DNA from: Acidobacteriaceae bacterium
GTDB taxonomy: Bacteria; Acidobacteriota; Terriglobia; Terriglobales; Acidobacteriaceae
NCBI GenBank assembly: GCA_030037635.1
Contig: JASHQH010000228.1
Span: 1-34,769, forward strand
Length of the DNA stretch: 34,769 nucleotides
Direction of reading: 5' to 3'
How positions within the stretch are numbered: the first letter of the stretch is position 1; every line of letters begins with the position of its first letter. Shown here piece by piece: positions 9,153-17,581 of the stretch. The notes below the pieces were generated by a model. It did not search any database and was not told where the DNA came from. It was given only the letters and a program-made list of their open reading frames with translations. The position numbers and the translations under genes are program-made.

Positions 9153-9422
9153 ATGATAAAGACATCGGAAAGCGGAGCTACCAAGAACGTCCTGAGCGAG
9201 TTCACATGGGAAAGCATCAAACAGCCGGGAGCGTACATCGAACGCGAGACCGGTCACCTCTATCGGCTTCCGCCCGAGGCTCTGCTGCGCGGGAGTTCCC
9301 CGGTGATCTCACGGCTCTCGTCCAGCGAAACAACGTTCCTGAAACTGAGCGACGATCCCAACACCATCGTCTCGAAGCTGCGGACGATTGCGGCAGACGC
9401 CGACGTGAAACCCAACTTCTGA
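9153..9422 (+). CDS. Acidobacterial 89-aa protein, function unknown
   Basis: 89 aa from the ATG at 9153, six bases after AAGGAG; the adjacent ATG at 9150 is an alternative start. The sequence is hydrophilic and compact, with a central TGHLYRLPPEALLRGSSPVIS motif (written here as TGHLYRLPPEA then LLRGSSPVIS) and the ending VKPNF. From memory, small acidobacterial proteins with LYR.P.EAL..GSSP..S are recurrent, but I know no function. It has its own pair of hairpins and an intrinsic terminator right after the stop, so it is probably a single-gene, well-expressed transcript. There is no signal peptide. Confidence 0.75.
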   Translation: MIKTSESGATKNVLSEFTWESIKQPGAYIERETGHLYRLPPEALLRGSSPVISRLSSSETTFLKLSDDPNTIVSKLRTIAADADVKPNF

Positions 9423-9443
9423 CATCGAGAAACACGGTTGAAA

Positions 9444-9461
9444 GGGCGCTCGAATGCGCCC
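9444..9461 (+). repeat. Hairpin after the 89-aa gene
   Basis: GGGCGC (9444-9449), loop TCGAAT, GCGCCC (9456-9461). It directly precedes the terminator at 9468-9499 and may stabilise the mRNA end. Confidence 0.5.
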
Positions 9462-9467
9462 GTCAAC

Positions 9468-9499
9468 AGGCCGTCTGCCTACGCCGCGGACGGCCTTTT
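9468..9499 (+). terminator. Intrinsic terminator of the 89-aa gene
   Basis: AGGCCGTC (9468-9475), loop, GACGGCCT (9489-9496), continuing into a short T-run, 46 bases after the stop codon. Confidence 0.75.
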
Positions 9500-9657
9500 G
9501 CATCAGGGCCCGCTCTGCCTGAAAGATGACCTGCCTGCGGGGTTACTAAGGATCCCACGCCGCAACGTTGCGCAGGTTTTCCCGTCTAAAATGATGGATA
9601 TCTACCCATTCGCGGCCAATGTGTCTTTGCCTTGACCTCTCGCAATCCGGAGGAATC

Positions 9658-11244
9658 GTGACGCGCAAGCCTTTGCCTTTCTTCTTTGCCCTCTTCATAT
9701 TGTCCGCGCTGCTGGCGGGGTGCAGCTCGAACTCGACCAGCACTGGCACCTGCCCTTGCCCGAGCAGCGGCGTCTGCGACTGCCCAGCCTCGCCCCAGGG
9801 AACCGTGTATATGACCATGACCGACGACCCGCCGGCCGGCGTCACCATACTTTCCTTTCAGGTCACCCTGGCCAATGCCACGCTGATGTCATCTAGCGGT
9901 CCGCCCGGGGTGTCGCTCCTCAACAATATCGACATGGCCACAGACACCACGCCGCCCCAGATTGATGTCACGCAACTGCAGGCCCTCTCAACATTTCTGA
10001 GTTCGGCGCAAGTGGCTCCTGGAACCTACACCAACCTGAGTCTGACTTTTACCAACCCGCAACTGGTCATCTATAACCAGTCCGATTCCGCACTGGGAAC
10101 CTCGTGTGCGGTGGGCAGCGTTTGCGAGCTCGGGCCTGCCAGCTCCACCACGCTGGGCTTTGGGTCAGCTCCTTTTCCAGTCACGGTCAGTACTTCCTCG
10201 GCGCTGGGCTTTGCCATCGATATCAATCTCAACGCCGTGATCCAGCCCGATTTCTCATTGAACCTGGCTGCGGCCAATGGCGTCACCATCTCGGAACTTT
10301 CATCGCCTCCGGCAGCGCCGCAATTCGGTTCGATTACCGGCACCGTGAGAACGGTCACGCCCAGTACGGACGTATTCACGCTCACTGCGCCCTGGGGCGG
10401 GAGTTTCAACATCGCCACGACAACCAGCACGGCGTTCAACAACTTTCCTTCCAGCGCCTGCACCACGCCGGCCATCGGCTGCCTGGCAGACGGTCAGATC
10501 GTCACCGTGGCGGTGTCCAGCATGACGGCCACCGGCTATGGCGGCGTGCTTACGGCGACATCGGTGGACTACGTGCAGGCCGCGACTGCACAAACGGTGG
10601 AGGGCACCATCATCCAGTCGGGCCCGTCGGCCTCCACGCTGTCGCCCACTCCCTGGCAACTCACATTAATCCTGCACGCGAATCCTGCCGGCACCACCGG
10701 CTTTCCCCTGGGAGGCGTTGCCACTGTCCTTGTTCAGGGCGGAGCAACCTACTCCATCGATTCCAACGGCTTCACCATCCCCTCGGGGTTGACCTTCACC
10801 AGTTCCTCGGACCTTGCCGTGGGACAAAACGTGACCGTAACCGTGGAACCCAGCACGGTGAGCGTCACGGGTACGGGGCCCGGTTCCGGTTCCGCCACGT
10901 GGGGACCTCCACCGTCGGTCTCATTCAGCGCGTCGGCCGTTGAGCTGGAGCCAACCCAGCTGACGGGGACAATTACCGGAACCGCCTCGGGCACGACGAG
11001 CTTTACGCTGGGCGCCACCGGCACGTTCTTCGCGCCTTGGCCCATGCCCTCCGCAGTATCGTCGTACGACGTGGACACGACCGGCCAGACCGCCTTTACC
11101 GGGTTCACCCCTGACACCTTCAGCGGTGTCGCAAGCAATGATTTCGTTTCCGTGAGCGGTTGGCTGTTTCCGCCTGCGTCGGGCGGAAGCACGCCCACCA
11201 TCGCAGCGCAATCGGTGGTGCTGCGCCCGACTCAGACGTATTGA
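9658..11244 (+). CDS. Lipoprotein with DUF4382-like and DUF5666-like domains
   Basis: 528 aa from a GTG start at 9658, preceded by CCGGAGGA. The N-terminus is a lipoprotein signal: basic residues, FFFALFILSALLAGC with the lipobox LLAGC, then a Ser/Thr-rich linker containing CPCPSSGVCDCP. Residues around 45-200 begin GTVYMTMTDDPP and resemble DUF4382. From about 225 onward the GTITGTVRTV...VTVAV pattern resembles repeats of DUF5666 beta-barrel domains (at least three segments, the last ending near residue 520). The protein is strongly Thr/Ser/Gly-rich, as expected for an exported cell-surface protein. Its function is unknown. It ends three bases before the M3 peptidase gene, which converges on it, with no terminator between them. 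Confidence 0.8.
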   Translation: MTRKPLPFFFALFILSALLAGCSSNSTSTGTCPCPSSGVCDCPASPQGTVYMTMTDDPPAGVTILSFQVTLANATLMSSSGPPGVSLLNNIDMATDTTPPQIDVTQLQALSTFLSSAQVAPGTYTNLSLTFTNPQLVIYNQSDSALGTSCAVGSVCELGPASSTTLGFGSAPFPVTVSTSSALGFAIDINLNAVIQPDFSLNLAAANGVTISELSSPPAAPQFGSITGTVRTVTPSTDVFTLTAPWGGSFNIATTTSTAFNNFPSSACTTPAIGCLADGQIVTVAVSSMTATGYGGVLTATSVDYVQAATAQTVEGTIIQSGPSASTLSPTPWQLTLILHANPAGTTGFPLGGVATVLVQGGATYSIDSNGFTIPSGLTFTSSSDLAVGQNVTVTVEPSTVSVTGTGPGSGSATWGPPPSVSFSASAVELEPTQLTGTITGTASGTTSFTLGATGTFFAPWPMPSAVSSYDVDTTGQTAFTGFTPDTFSGVASNDFVSVSGWLFPPASGGSTPTIAAQSVVLRPTQTY

Positions 11245-11247
11245 CGG

Positions 11248-13416
11248 CTACTCCCCGCCCTTCAGCCCGCGGAACTTCAGCATGGGCTCGATGCTGGGCT
11301 TGCCGCCCAGCCACGCGTCGTACATCTTCTCAAGATCCTCAGTGTTGCCGCGCGAGAGCACCATGCGCCGGAAGCGCTCGCCGTTGCCGCGCGTCATGCC
11401 GCCGTGATCGAGGAACCACTGGAAGGCGTCGTCGTCCAGCATTTCGCTCCATAGATAGGCGTAGTAGCCGGCCTCATAACCTTCGTGCCAGATGTGCAGG
11501 AAGTAGCTGGAGCGGTAGCGCGGCGGCACGTAGCTGATCCACAGGTGCTTGCCCTTGAGCGCCTGCTCTTCGAAGGTGTCGGGATTCTGGAGCGGCGCGC
11601 CGGCCGGCAGCGTGTGCCACTCCATGTCCAGCGAGGCCGCGGCCAGAAGCTCAGTCAGAGCATAGCCCTCGTTGAAGGTTTGCGACTTCTTGATTTTGGC
11701 TACCAGTGCGGCAGGCATGGGCGCGCCGGTTTTGTAGTGGTGCGCGTAGTGCGCAAAGACTTCAGGATAGCTGGCCCAGTGCTCGTTGAATTGCGAGGGA
11801 AACTCCACGAAATCGCGCGCCACCTGCGTTCCCGAAAGGCTGGGGTACAAGGTGTCGGCAAATATGTTGTGCAGCGCGTGCCCGAACTCGTGGAACATGG
11901 TGGTGACGTCGTCGAAGGTGAGCAGCGCCGGCTGGCCGGGCGCGGGCTTGGGAAAGTTGGCCACGTTGTAGACCACGGGCATGGTGCCCAGGAGCTTCGA
12001 CTCGCCCACCATCACGTCTTCCCACGCGCCGCCGTTCTTGTTGTCGCGCTTGAAATAGTCGCAATACCAGAGCGCCAGCGGCTTGCCATCGGCGTCGAAG
12101 ACCTCGAAGACGCGCACGTCGGGCTGGTAGACGGGAATATCGTGGCGCTCTTTAAAGGTGAGGCCGTAGAGCTGGTGCGCCGCGTAGAAGACGCCGTTCT
12201 GGAGCACGCTGTTCAGCTCGAAATAAGGCTTGATCTCAGACTCGTTGAGGTCGTAGCGCGCCTTGCGCACCTGCTCGGCATAAAACTCCCAGTCGCAGGG
12301 CGCGAGGGTGAACCCTCCGTGCTGGGAATCGATGAGCGCCTGGATGTCTTTGGCCTCGCGCGCGGCCCGGGCCGTCGATGCCGGCACCAGCGCATCGATG
12401 AATTGCGCAGCCGCCTCGGGGGTTTTGGCCATCTGGTCGGTCAGATCCCACGCCGCGAAGTTGGGATAGCCCAGCAGCGCGGCCTTCTGCGCGCGCAGTT
12501 GCGCCAGGCGCGCGATGGTCGCGCGCGTGTCGTTGGCGCCCCCTCGCTCGGCGCGGTTCCAGGAATTGGAGAAGATGGCCTGGCGCGTGGAGCGATTGGC
12601 AAGGTCGGCCAATACGCCCTGCTGCGTGGTGTTATCCAGCGGGAGCAACCATCCCTGCTGGCCTCGCGCCTTTGCGTCCGCAGCGGCCGCGGCTAACTGC
12701 GCCTCGCTCAGGCCGTCGAGTGCGTGCGCATCGGTGGTAGTGAACGCGCCCTCTTTGCTGTCGGCCAGCAACTGATTGCTGAACGTATTTTCCAGCGCCG
12801 CATCCTCTTCATTGATCTTCTTCAGCTTTTCCTTGCCCTCGTCGCTGAGGTTGGCGCCGGCCTTCACAAACTGCTGGTAGTCGTACTCCACCAGCCGCAG
12901 CGATTCGGGGTCGAGTTTGAGCGAGGCGCGCTGGTCGTAAATCGCCTTGATGCGTGCGAACAGCTTGGCATTGAGAAAAATGGCATCGTAGTGCGCGGCC
13001 AGCCGCGGAGCTTCGTAGTCCTGCGTCTTCTGCAACGTGTCGTCGAGGTTGGCGGCCGTGATGCAGTTGAACACAAACGACACGCGGTCGAGCAGACGGC
13101 CCGAGCGCTCCAGCGCCACCATTGTGTTTTCAAAGGTAGGTGCTGCGGAGTTGCCGGCGATGGCTTCCACTTGGGTCAATTGCTGCTCCATGCCGGCGTC
13201 GATGGCCGGCTGGTAGTCGCTGTCTTTGATCTTGTCGAAGGGCGGCGCCTGGAACGGCAGTGTGCTGGGCGCGTAAAAGGGATTGTCAGGGCCGAAAGCC
13301 GCTCCAGCAGCAGGGGCCTGCGCGGCGCAGGTTGCGGCGGCAGCTACGACGATGACAAAGAAAATTCCCCTGGACAGAATTCCTGGACAAATGCGGCGCG
13401 TGCGTGGATGCATCAT
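11248..13416 (-). CDS. M3 family zinc metallopeptidase, Dcp-like, secreted
   Basis: 722 aa. It begins with a signal peptide (hydrophobic FFVIVVAAAATCAAQAPAAG region) and continues with the long helical M3 scaffold. The zinc site is HEFGH at residues 509-513, with the third-ligand glutamate in the downstream VEFPSQFNEHW segment. The C-terminal half (WHEGYEAGYYAYLWSEMLDDDAF) is typical of peptidyl-dipeptidase Dcp and oligopeptidase A relatives, which cut short peptides. The ATG at 13416 was selected because GGGAGG lies five bases before it; a frame open to 13683 has no such signal and overlaps the opposite-strand gene. It is probably exported to the periplasm and supplies dipeptides from peptide scavenging. 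Confidence 0.93.
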   Translation of the reverse strand: MMHPRTRRICPGILSRGIFFVIVVAAAATCAAQAPAAGAAFGPDNPFYAPSTLPFQAPPFDKIKDSDYQPAIDAGMEQQLTQVEAIAGNSAAPTFENTMVALERSGRLLDRVSFVFNCITAANLDDTLQKTQDYEAPRLAAHYDAIFLNAKLFARIKAIYDQRASLKLDPESLRLVEYDYQQFVKAGANLSDEGKEKLKKINEEDAALENTFSNQLLADSKEGAFTTTDAHALDGLSEAQLAAAAADAKARGQQGWLLPLDNTTQQGVLADLANRSTRQAIFSNSWNRAERGGANDTRATIARLAQLRAQKAALLGYPNFAAWDLTDQMAKTPEAAAQFIDALVPASTARAAREAKDIQALIDSQHGGFTLAPCDWEFYAEQVRKARYDLNESEIKPYFELNSVLQNGVFYAAHQLYGLTFKERHDIPVYQPDVRVFEVFDADGKPLALWYCDYFKRDNKNGGAWEDVMVGESKLLGTMPVVYNVANFPKPAPGQPALLTFDDVTTMFHEFGHALHNIFADTLYPSLSGTQVARDFVEFPSQFNEHWASYPEVFAHYAHHYKTGAPMPAALVAKIKKSQTFNEGYALTELLAAASLDMEWHTLPAGAPLQNPDTFEEQALKGKHLWISYVPPRYRSSYFLHIWHEGYEAGYYAYLWSEMLDDDAFQWFLDHGGMTRGNGERFRRMVLSRGNTEDLEKMYDAWLGGKPSIEPMLKFRGLKGGE

Positions 13417-13573
13417 GACGGCCTCCCTCGAATGGCCCAAAAAATCCAATCCTGATTGTAGGCCAAAGAGAGACTGCCACAAATCCGCCGCGGCTATCTG
13501 ATGGTCCGGAGCAGTCGCCGGGCAGCGCTGCGCGATGATCGATACTCTAAAGATGCAGGAGGGCGGGGCCGGT

Positions 13574-13996
13574 ATGGCGGGCATAGGCACAGAAGTTCTA
13601 TTCATCGCAGGTTTTGGTCCGATCGATCGCAATATTGCTGAAAGCCGCGGGCTGTACGGCGAAAGCCTCGGCATCCCCTTCAAAGAAGACGCGGGCGGCT
13701 ATCTGTATACGGGCTCTCTTCAAGGGGCCAAGCACTTTGCGCTCTGGCCGCTGTTCCAGGCAGCGCAGTCCTGTTTCGGCAGCGAATCCTGGCCCGGTGA
13801 GATTCCCATCCCCCAGGCATGGTTGGAATTTGAGGTGGAAAACGTTCAGAAGGCAACGGCGGATCTAGAATCGCGGGGATACCGAATGCTGATCAAGAAC
13901 AAGAAGGAACCCTGGGGCCAAACCGTAAGCCGATTCATCTCGCCCGAGGGACTGCTTGTGGGCGTCACATTCACTCCAACGATGCGGGAAAAATAA
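13574..13996 (+). CDS. Glyoxalase/bleomycin-resistance-like (VOC) protein
   Basis: 140 aa of the vicinal-oxygen-chelate fold. Visible pieces are the strand EVLFIAGFGPI, the helix RNIAESRGLYGESLGIPF, KHFALWPL, the strand AWLEFEVENVQKATADLESRGY, and the closing LIKNKKEPWGQTVSRFISPEGLLVGVTFTP (listed in parts). The substrate cannot be told, since VOC proteins range from resistance proteins to dioxygenases and isomerases. The ATG at 13574 follows AGGAGGG at 13557-13563; in-frame ATGs at 13535 and 13553 are alternatives. It lies divergent from the M3 peptidase gene, so the 157-base gap should hold both promoters. Confidence 0.8.
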   Translation: MAGIGTEVLFIAGFGPIDRNIAESRGLYGESLGIPFKEDAGGYLYTGSLQGAKHFALWPLFQAAQSCFGSESWPGEIPIPQAWLEFEVENVQKATADLESRGYRMLIKNKKEPWGQTVSRFISPEGLLVGVTFTPTMREK

Positions 13997-14005
13997 TAGC
14001 GGATG

Positions 14006-14041
14006 GGTTTCCCAGATCTCGATTTTGAGGCCTGGGAAACC
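14006..14041 (+). terminator. Long hairpin downstream of the VOC gene
   Basis: GGTTTCCCAG (14006-14015) pairs perfectly with CTGGGAAACC (14032-14041); an inner CTC/GAG pair closes on the loop GATTTT. It lies ten bases after the stop codon. There is no T-run, so it may be a processing or stability element rather than an intrinsic terminator. Confidence 0.5.
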
Positions 14042-14170
14042 ACAAACCCGCAGGTAACGCCCGCCGCGCATTCCTGCCTGCGCGAACGCCTACAATAAGA
14101 GCATCCGGCCCACGATGGCCGAATGCGCGGCTGCTGATACCGCAGAAATCTCGAAAAAATTGGATGAACG

Positions 14171-15430
14171 ATGACTCCCACCGCAATTGCTCCTGAAATG
14201 CGCACGCACGCCGAGAACCTGGATCAGCTGGCCGCAGTTGCGGTCCATGTCGGCCTCGGCCTCAAGCCCGGTCAGGAACTGGTGATGACCGCTTCGCTGG
14301 ATTGCATCGACCTGGCCCGGCGCATCACTGAGCAGGCGTATCGCGCCGGCGCCCGCCTGGTCACCACGCTCTACGCTGACGACGAGTCCACGCTGATGCG
14401 CTATCGCTTCGCGCCCGACGCCAGCTTCGACTACGCCGCGGGGTGGCTTTATGAGGGAATGGCGGCGGCCTTCAAGAGCGGGTCGGCGCGGCTGGCCATT
14501 GCGGGAGCCAACCCCGCGTTGCTCGCCAACCAGGATCCGGGCAAGGTGGGACGCGCCAATCGTGCTGTTTCAAAGGCCTACCGCCCGGCGCTGGAGCTGA
14601 TTACGCGCCACGAGATCAACTGGACGATTGTGGCCGGCGCCACCCCGGCGTGGGCTGAGGCCATGTTCCCCAACGACGCGCCCGGCGTGGCGCTTGCCCA
14701 ACTCTGGGATGCGATTTTTTCCACCACGCGCATCCATACCGCCGATCCCGTCGCCGCCTGGAAGAAGCACGACGCCGACCTGCATCAACGTGCCGCGTTT
14801 CTGAATGACAAGCGCTACGCGGCGCTCGATTACCGCGGGCCTGGCACCGATTTCCGCCTGGGACTGGCTGACGGCCACGAGTGGCTGGGCGGAGGCACCA
14901 CGGCAGCCAACGGAAACTATTGCATTCCCAACATGCCCACTGAAGAGGTGTTTACCACGCCGCACAAGGATCGCGCCGACGGCACGGTGACCGCCAGCAA
15001 GCCGCTTTCGCATCAGGGCACCATGATCGAGGGCATCCGCGTAAGGTTTGAGGGCGGCCGCGTTGTAGAGGTGTACGCAACCCGCGGCCAGGGTGTGCTG
15101 GAAAAACTGATTGAGACCGACGATGGCGCGGGACGTCTGGGCGAAGTGGCGCTGGTTCCGCAGTCTTCGCCGATCGCCCGGAGCGGCCTGGTGTTTCTGA
15201 ACACCCTTTTCGATGAAAATGCCGCATCGCATATCGCGCTGGGCCAGTCGTACTCGTCGTGCCTGATCGATGGCGACAAGCTTTCACCGCAGGAACTGGC
15301 CGCTCGGGGGGCGAATGAGAGCCTGATCCACGTGGATTGGATGATCGGGTCTGGCCAGCTCGATATCGACGGAATCACCGCATCGGGCGCGGCCGAACCG
15401 CTGATGCGCAAGGGCGAGTGGGCGAGCTAG
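14171..15430 (+). CDS. M29 family aminopeptidase (AmpS/PepS-like)
   Basis: 419 aa, close to the family length. Ligand positions follow the AmpS pattern: E258/E259 in MPTEEVFTTP, E325 in RLGEVALVP, H354 in ASHIALG, Y361, H387 in LIHVDWMIGS and D389. The N-terminal part (GLGLKPGQELVMTASLDCIDLARRITEQAYRAGA region) is the Rossmann-like first half. These enzymes remove N-terminal residues from peptides in the cytoplasm using two metal ions. No signal peptide is present. The ATG at 14171 is the only sensible start; the preceding TGGATGA is a weak ribosome-binding site. Confidence 0.93.
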   Translation: MTPTAIAPEMRTHAENLDQLAAVAVHVGLGLKPGQELVMTASLDCIDLARRITEQAYRAGARLVTTLYADDESTLMRYRFAPDASFDYAAGWLYEGMAAAFKSGSARLAIAGANPALLANQDPGKVGRANRAVSKAYRPALELITRHEINWTIVAGATPAWAEAMFPNDAPGVALAQLWDAIFSTTRIHTADPVAAWKKHDADLHQRAAFLNDKRYAALDYRGPGTDFRLGLADGHEWLGGGTTAANGNYCIPNMPTEEVFTTPHKDRADGTVTASKPLSHQGTMIEGIRVRFEGGRVVEVYATRGQGVLEKLIETDDGAGRLGEVALVPQSSPIARSGLVFLNTLFDENAASHIALGQSYSSCLIDGDKLSPQELAARGANESLIHVDWMIGSGQLDIDGITASGAAEPLMRKGEWAS

Positions 15431-15457
15431 AAACAAGTGGAGCACGACCTTGAACGT

Positions 15458-15480
15458 GTAGCGCCGGGATCCTTGCCCGC
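15458..15480 (+). repeat. Family C post-stop element, copy 2
   Basis: GTAGCGCCGGGATCCTTGCC begins 28 bases after the M29 stop codon and matches the family C motif seen after three other genes. The CGGG/CCCG stem is short. Confidence 0.55.
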
Positions 15481-15528
15481 ACATCACGGCAACAGCAACC
15501 ACGAAAGCGAGCACCGCAACAACGCCTG

Positions 15529-16719
15529 ATGGAACCTGTCACACACTTCTTGACCGGCGCATGCCTCGGCCGCGCCGGATTCAACCGCAAAACCGCTTAC
15601 GCTACTCTGGCCGCTGTGCTGGCCGCCGAAGCTGCCGACCTGGATATCCTGTGGGGATTTGCCGGGCCCGTCGAGGAGCTCAAGCACCATCGCGGCATTA
15701 CGCACACCATCTGGGCTGTGCCGGTGATAGCGGGGGCAGTGTTGGGCGCCGTTTGGATGCTGCATCGCTTACGCCAGGTCCACGACGAAACGGCTGACAT
15801 GATTCCACCGTACGTCTTCGCCGGTGCGGACGAGAAGGATGCGATGGAACCCAGCCCGGCCTCAGCGCCTCTGGCGGCCGCTGCCCTGGAGAGTCCATAC
15901 CGGCGGCGGCAGCGCCAGCGTATTCACTGGGGCTGGCTCTATGCCACGGCGTGCGTTGCCGCGCTCACCCATTTGGCGCTCGACTGGACGAATAACTATG
16001 GCGTGCGCCCCTTCTTCCCTCTCAATTCCCGCTGGTACGCGGGCAGCTTTATGTTCATCGCCGAGCCGGTGTTGTGGGTGCTGTTCTTCCTCGCCTTTTT
16101 CATGCCCTGGGTGCTGGGGCTGGCCGATCGCGAGATCGGCGCTCGCAAGCAGCCGTTTCGCGGGCGCGCCTGGGCCATCTTTGCTCTGGCCGGCATGGTG
16201 GTGCTCGGTTGCTGGCGGTGGGCAGAGCACGCGCACGCGCTGGCCACGCTTCAGAACACGCAGATCGCTTCAGAGCCGGTGACGCGCATGGCAGCCGAAC
16301 CGTACCCGGTGAATCCCTTTCGCTGGCACGCGGTCGTTGAAACCCCCGGCTTCTACCAGACCGCGGAAATCGACACGTGGGCGGGATCGATTGACAGCGA
16401 CCCGCGCCGCGACGTGATGTACAAGCCTGCCGATACGCCCGCCGTGGAAGCTGCCAAGCGCACGCTGCTGGGCCGGGTCTATCTGGATTGGGGAACCTGG
16501 GCCGTGGTGCGCGACCTGGGCCAGGAGCCGGTGCGCGGGCTTGATCCGCCGCCCTTGCCGCCGAACCGGTGGACGACGGTCGAGTTCCTCGACCTTCGTT
16601 TCGATTATTCGTTTATGGGCAGACAGCCCTCGCGGCGCGCGCCGCTCGTGGGCTGGGTATACATTGTCGACGGCCGCGACGGCGCCGGCGAAGTGATGGA
16701 TGGCCGGGTCCAGCGATAA
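15529..16719 (+). CDS. Membrane metal-dependent hydrolase, YdjM/DUF457-like
   Basis: 396 aa. The N-terminus carries the family signature: H6 in EPVTHFLTG, D37/D39 in AADLDILWGF, and H53, H54 and H59 in KHHRGITHT, residues that form a putative metal site next to membrane helices. Hydrophobic segments occur near residues 62-80, 135-155, 180-205 and 215-235. The C-terminal 150 residues are a soluble domain with many Trp and Tyr, more than is usual for the short YdjM proteins. The biochemical activity is unproven in the family. It stands 98 bases after the M29 gene in the same orientation, so co-transcription is possible. Confidence 0.8.
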   Translation: MEPVTHFLTGACLGRAGFNRKTAYATLAAVLAAEAADLDILWGFAGPVEELKHHRGITHTIWAVPVIAGAVLGAVWMLHRLRQVHDETADMIPPYVFAGADEKDAMEPSPASAPLAAAALESPYRRRQRQRIHWGWLYATACVAALTHLALDWTNNYGVRPFFPLNSRWYAGSFMFIAEPVLWVLFFLAFFMPWVLGLADREIGARKQPFRGRAWAIFALAGMVVLGCWRWAEHAHALATLQNTQIASEPVTRMAAEPYPVNPFRWHAVVETPGFYQTAEIDTWAGSIDSDPRRDVMYKPADTPAVEAAKRTLLGRVYLDWGTWAVVRDLGQEPVRGLDPPPLPPNRWTTVEFLDLRFDYSFMGRQPSRRAPLVGWVYIVDGRDGAGEVMDGRVQR

Positions 16720-16770
16720 GCCGTTCGCGTTGGCGCCCACCGAACTCAGGACATCTCCAACGCTGTGTTG

Positions 16771-16805
16771 CCCCATCCTTCGAGCGCATTTGCTCGAAGG
16801 GTGGG
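16771..16805 (+). repeat. Palindromic repeat family A, copy R6
   Basis: Left arm CCCCATCCT plus TCGAGC (ending 16785), loop GCATTT, right arm GCTCGA plus AGGGTGGG. The outer arms are those of R1-R5 but the core stem is completely different and still pairs perfectly. Confidence 0.8.
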
Positions 16806-16865
16806 AAACAGCGCAAGCTCCCCATGAATTGCCCTGCGAATTCGCAGGATGAAAAATCTGTTGGT

Positions 16866-17000
16866 ATGATGGAATGGTGACGGCGCAAGCGGGCTGCGGT
16901 TGACCCTCAGCAAGACCCGCCGCAGAATGGATCAAGCCCTTTGCTTTTCGCTGTTCGGATGACCCGGAATCTCCGGTAGACCCCGCTTCACGAGGTGAAC
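16866..17000 (+). promoter_or_regulatory. Structured leader of the DUF6580-like gene, possible riboswitch
   Basis: Three structural signals precede the gene. (1) GCGGG (16889-16893) and CTGCGG (16894-16899) are complementary to CCCGC (16916-16920) and CCGCAG (16920-16925), in the order of an H-type pseudoknot or of two alternative helices. (2) CCGGA/TCCGG (16964-16968 and 16972-16976) form a small hairpin. (3) TTCAC (16987-16991) and GTGAA (16995-16999) form a hairpin that holds the Shine-Dalgarno GAGG in its loop, directly before the ATG. GGAA-GGTG and GACCCGCCGCAG vaguely resemble the core of cobalamin riboswitches, but the match is weak. Thus the leader is probably a translational regulator of unknown ligand. 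Confidence 0.35.
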
Positions 17001-17543
17001 ATGGCCGCATATCTGCTCCTGCTGGTTGCCGTTGTATCGCGCGTGATCCCTCATGCCCCGTGGTGGCACTTTACGGCCGTCACCCCCTGCCTGCTTTACT
17101 TTGGCGCCAAGCGTCCCTGGCGTGAGATGCTCGCTCCCCTGGCGGCTCTCATCACCACCGATTGCTATCTGACGGTCTTCCAGTATCACGGATTCCGGAT
17201 TGGTTGGGAGTCAGTGATCAGTTGGGGCTGGTACCTGGCGGCCATGCTGCTGGGCTCCGCATTGCTGCGCAAGCGCGTGACCTTTGCGCGCGGGGCGGCC
17301 GGAGCGCTTCTCGGGCCCACGTCGTTCTTCCTCGTTTCCAACTTCGGCGTGTGGGCGTTCAACAGCTTCAACGAATATCCGCGCTCGCTGGCCGGCCTGG
17401 CGGCCTGCTACTGGGCCGGCGTTCCCTTCTATCGCAACGATCTGCTGGCCACGTCGCTTGTGCTTGCAGTCGTGCTGGGTCTGCCTGAGCTGGTGCGGCG
17501 CATGCACCAGGCCCGCGCGCAAGAGGCGGTCGCGGGCAAATAG
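17001..17543 (+). CDS. DUF6580-like putative membrane transport protein
   Basis: 180 aa with about five membrane segments: residues 3-20, 24-40, 45-60, 75-92 and 103-125, with a final hydrophobic helix near 148-165. The start MAAYLLLLVAVVSRVIPH and the SFFLVSNFGVWAFN...YP.SLAGLAACYWAGVPFYRND block are the DUF6580 pattern. The family has been named as a putative transport component, reminiscent of substrate-binding subunits of ECF transporters, but the substrate is unknown. The ATG at 17001 is chosen over GTG at 16995, which lies inside the ribosome-binding site. The frameshifted Uma2 gene begins 38 bases downstream. Confidence 0.75.
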   Translation: MAAYLLLLVAVVSRVIPHAPWWHFTAVTPCLLYFGAKRPWREMLAPLAALITTDCYLTVFQYHGFRIGWESVISWGWYLAAMLLGSALLRKRVTFARGAAGALLGPTSFFLVSNFGVWAFNSFNEYPRSLAGLAACYWAGVPFYRNDLLATSLVLAVVLGLPELVRRMHQARAQEAVAGK

Positions 17544-17581
17544 TTCCGACGTCGCGAGCCTGGCTCGGGAAGGGAGCACCG

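Noticed and set aside
13417-13683. Extended N-terminus of the M3 peptidase
   Set aside because: The extension overlaps the start of the opposite gene, shows no domain and has no ribosome-binding site; the ATG at 13416 has GGGAGG and a signal peptide.
16866-17000. Confident cobalamin riboswitch
   Set aside because: Only fragments of the core are recognisable and the B12 box is not convincing, so it is reported as a structured leader of unknown class.
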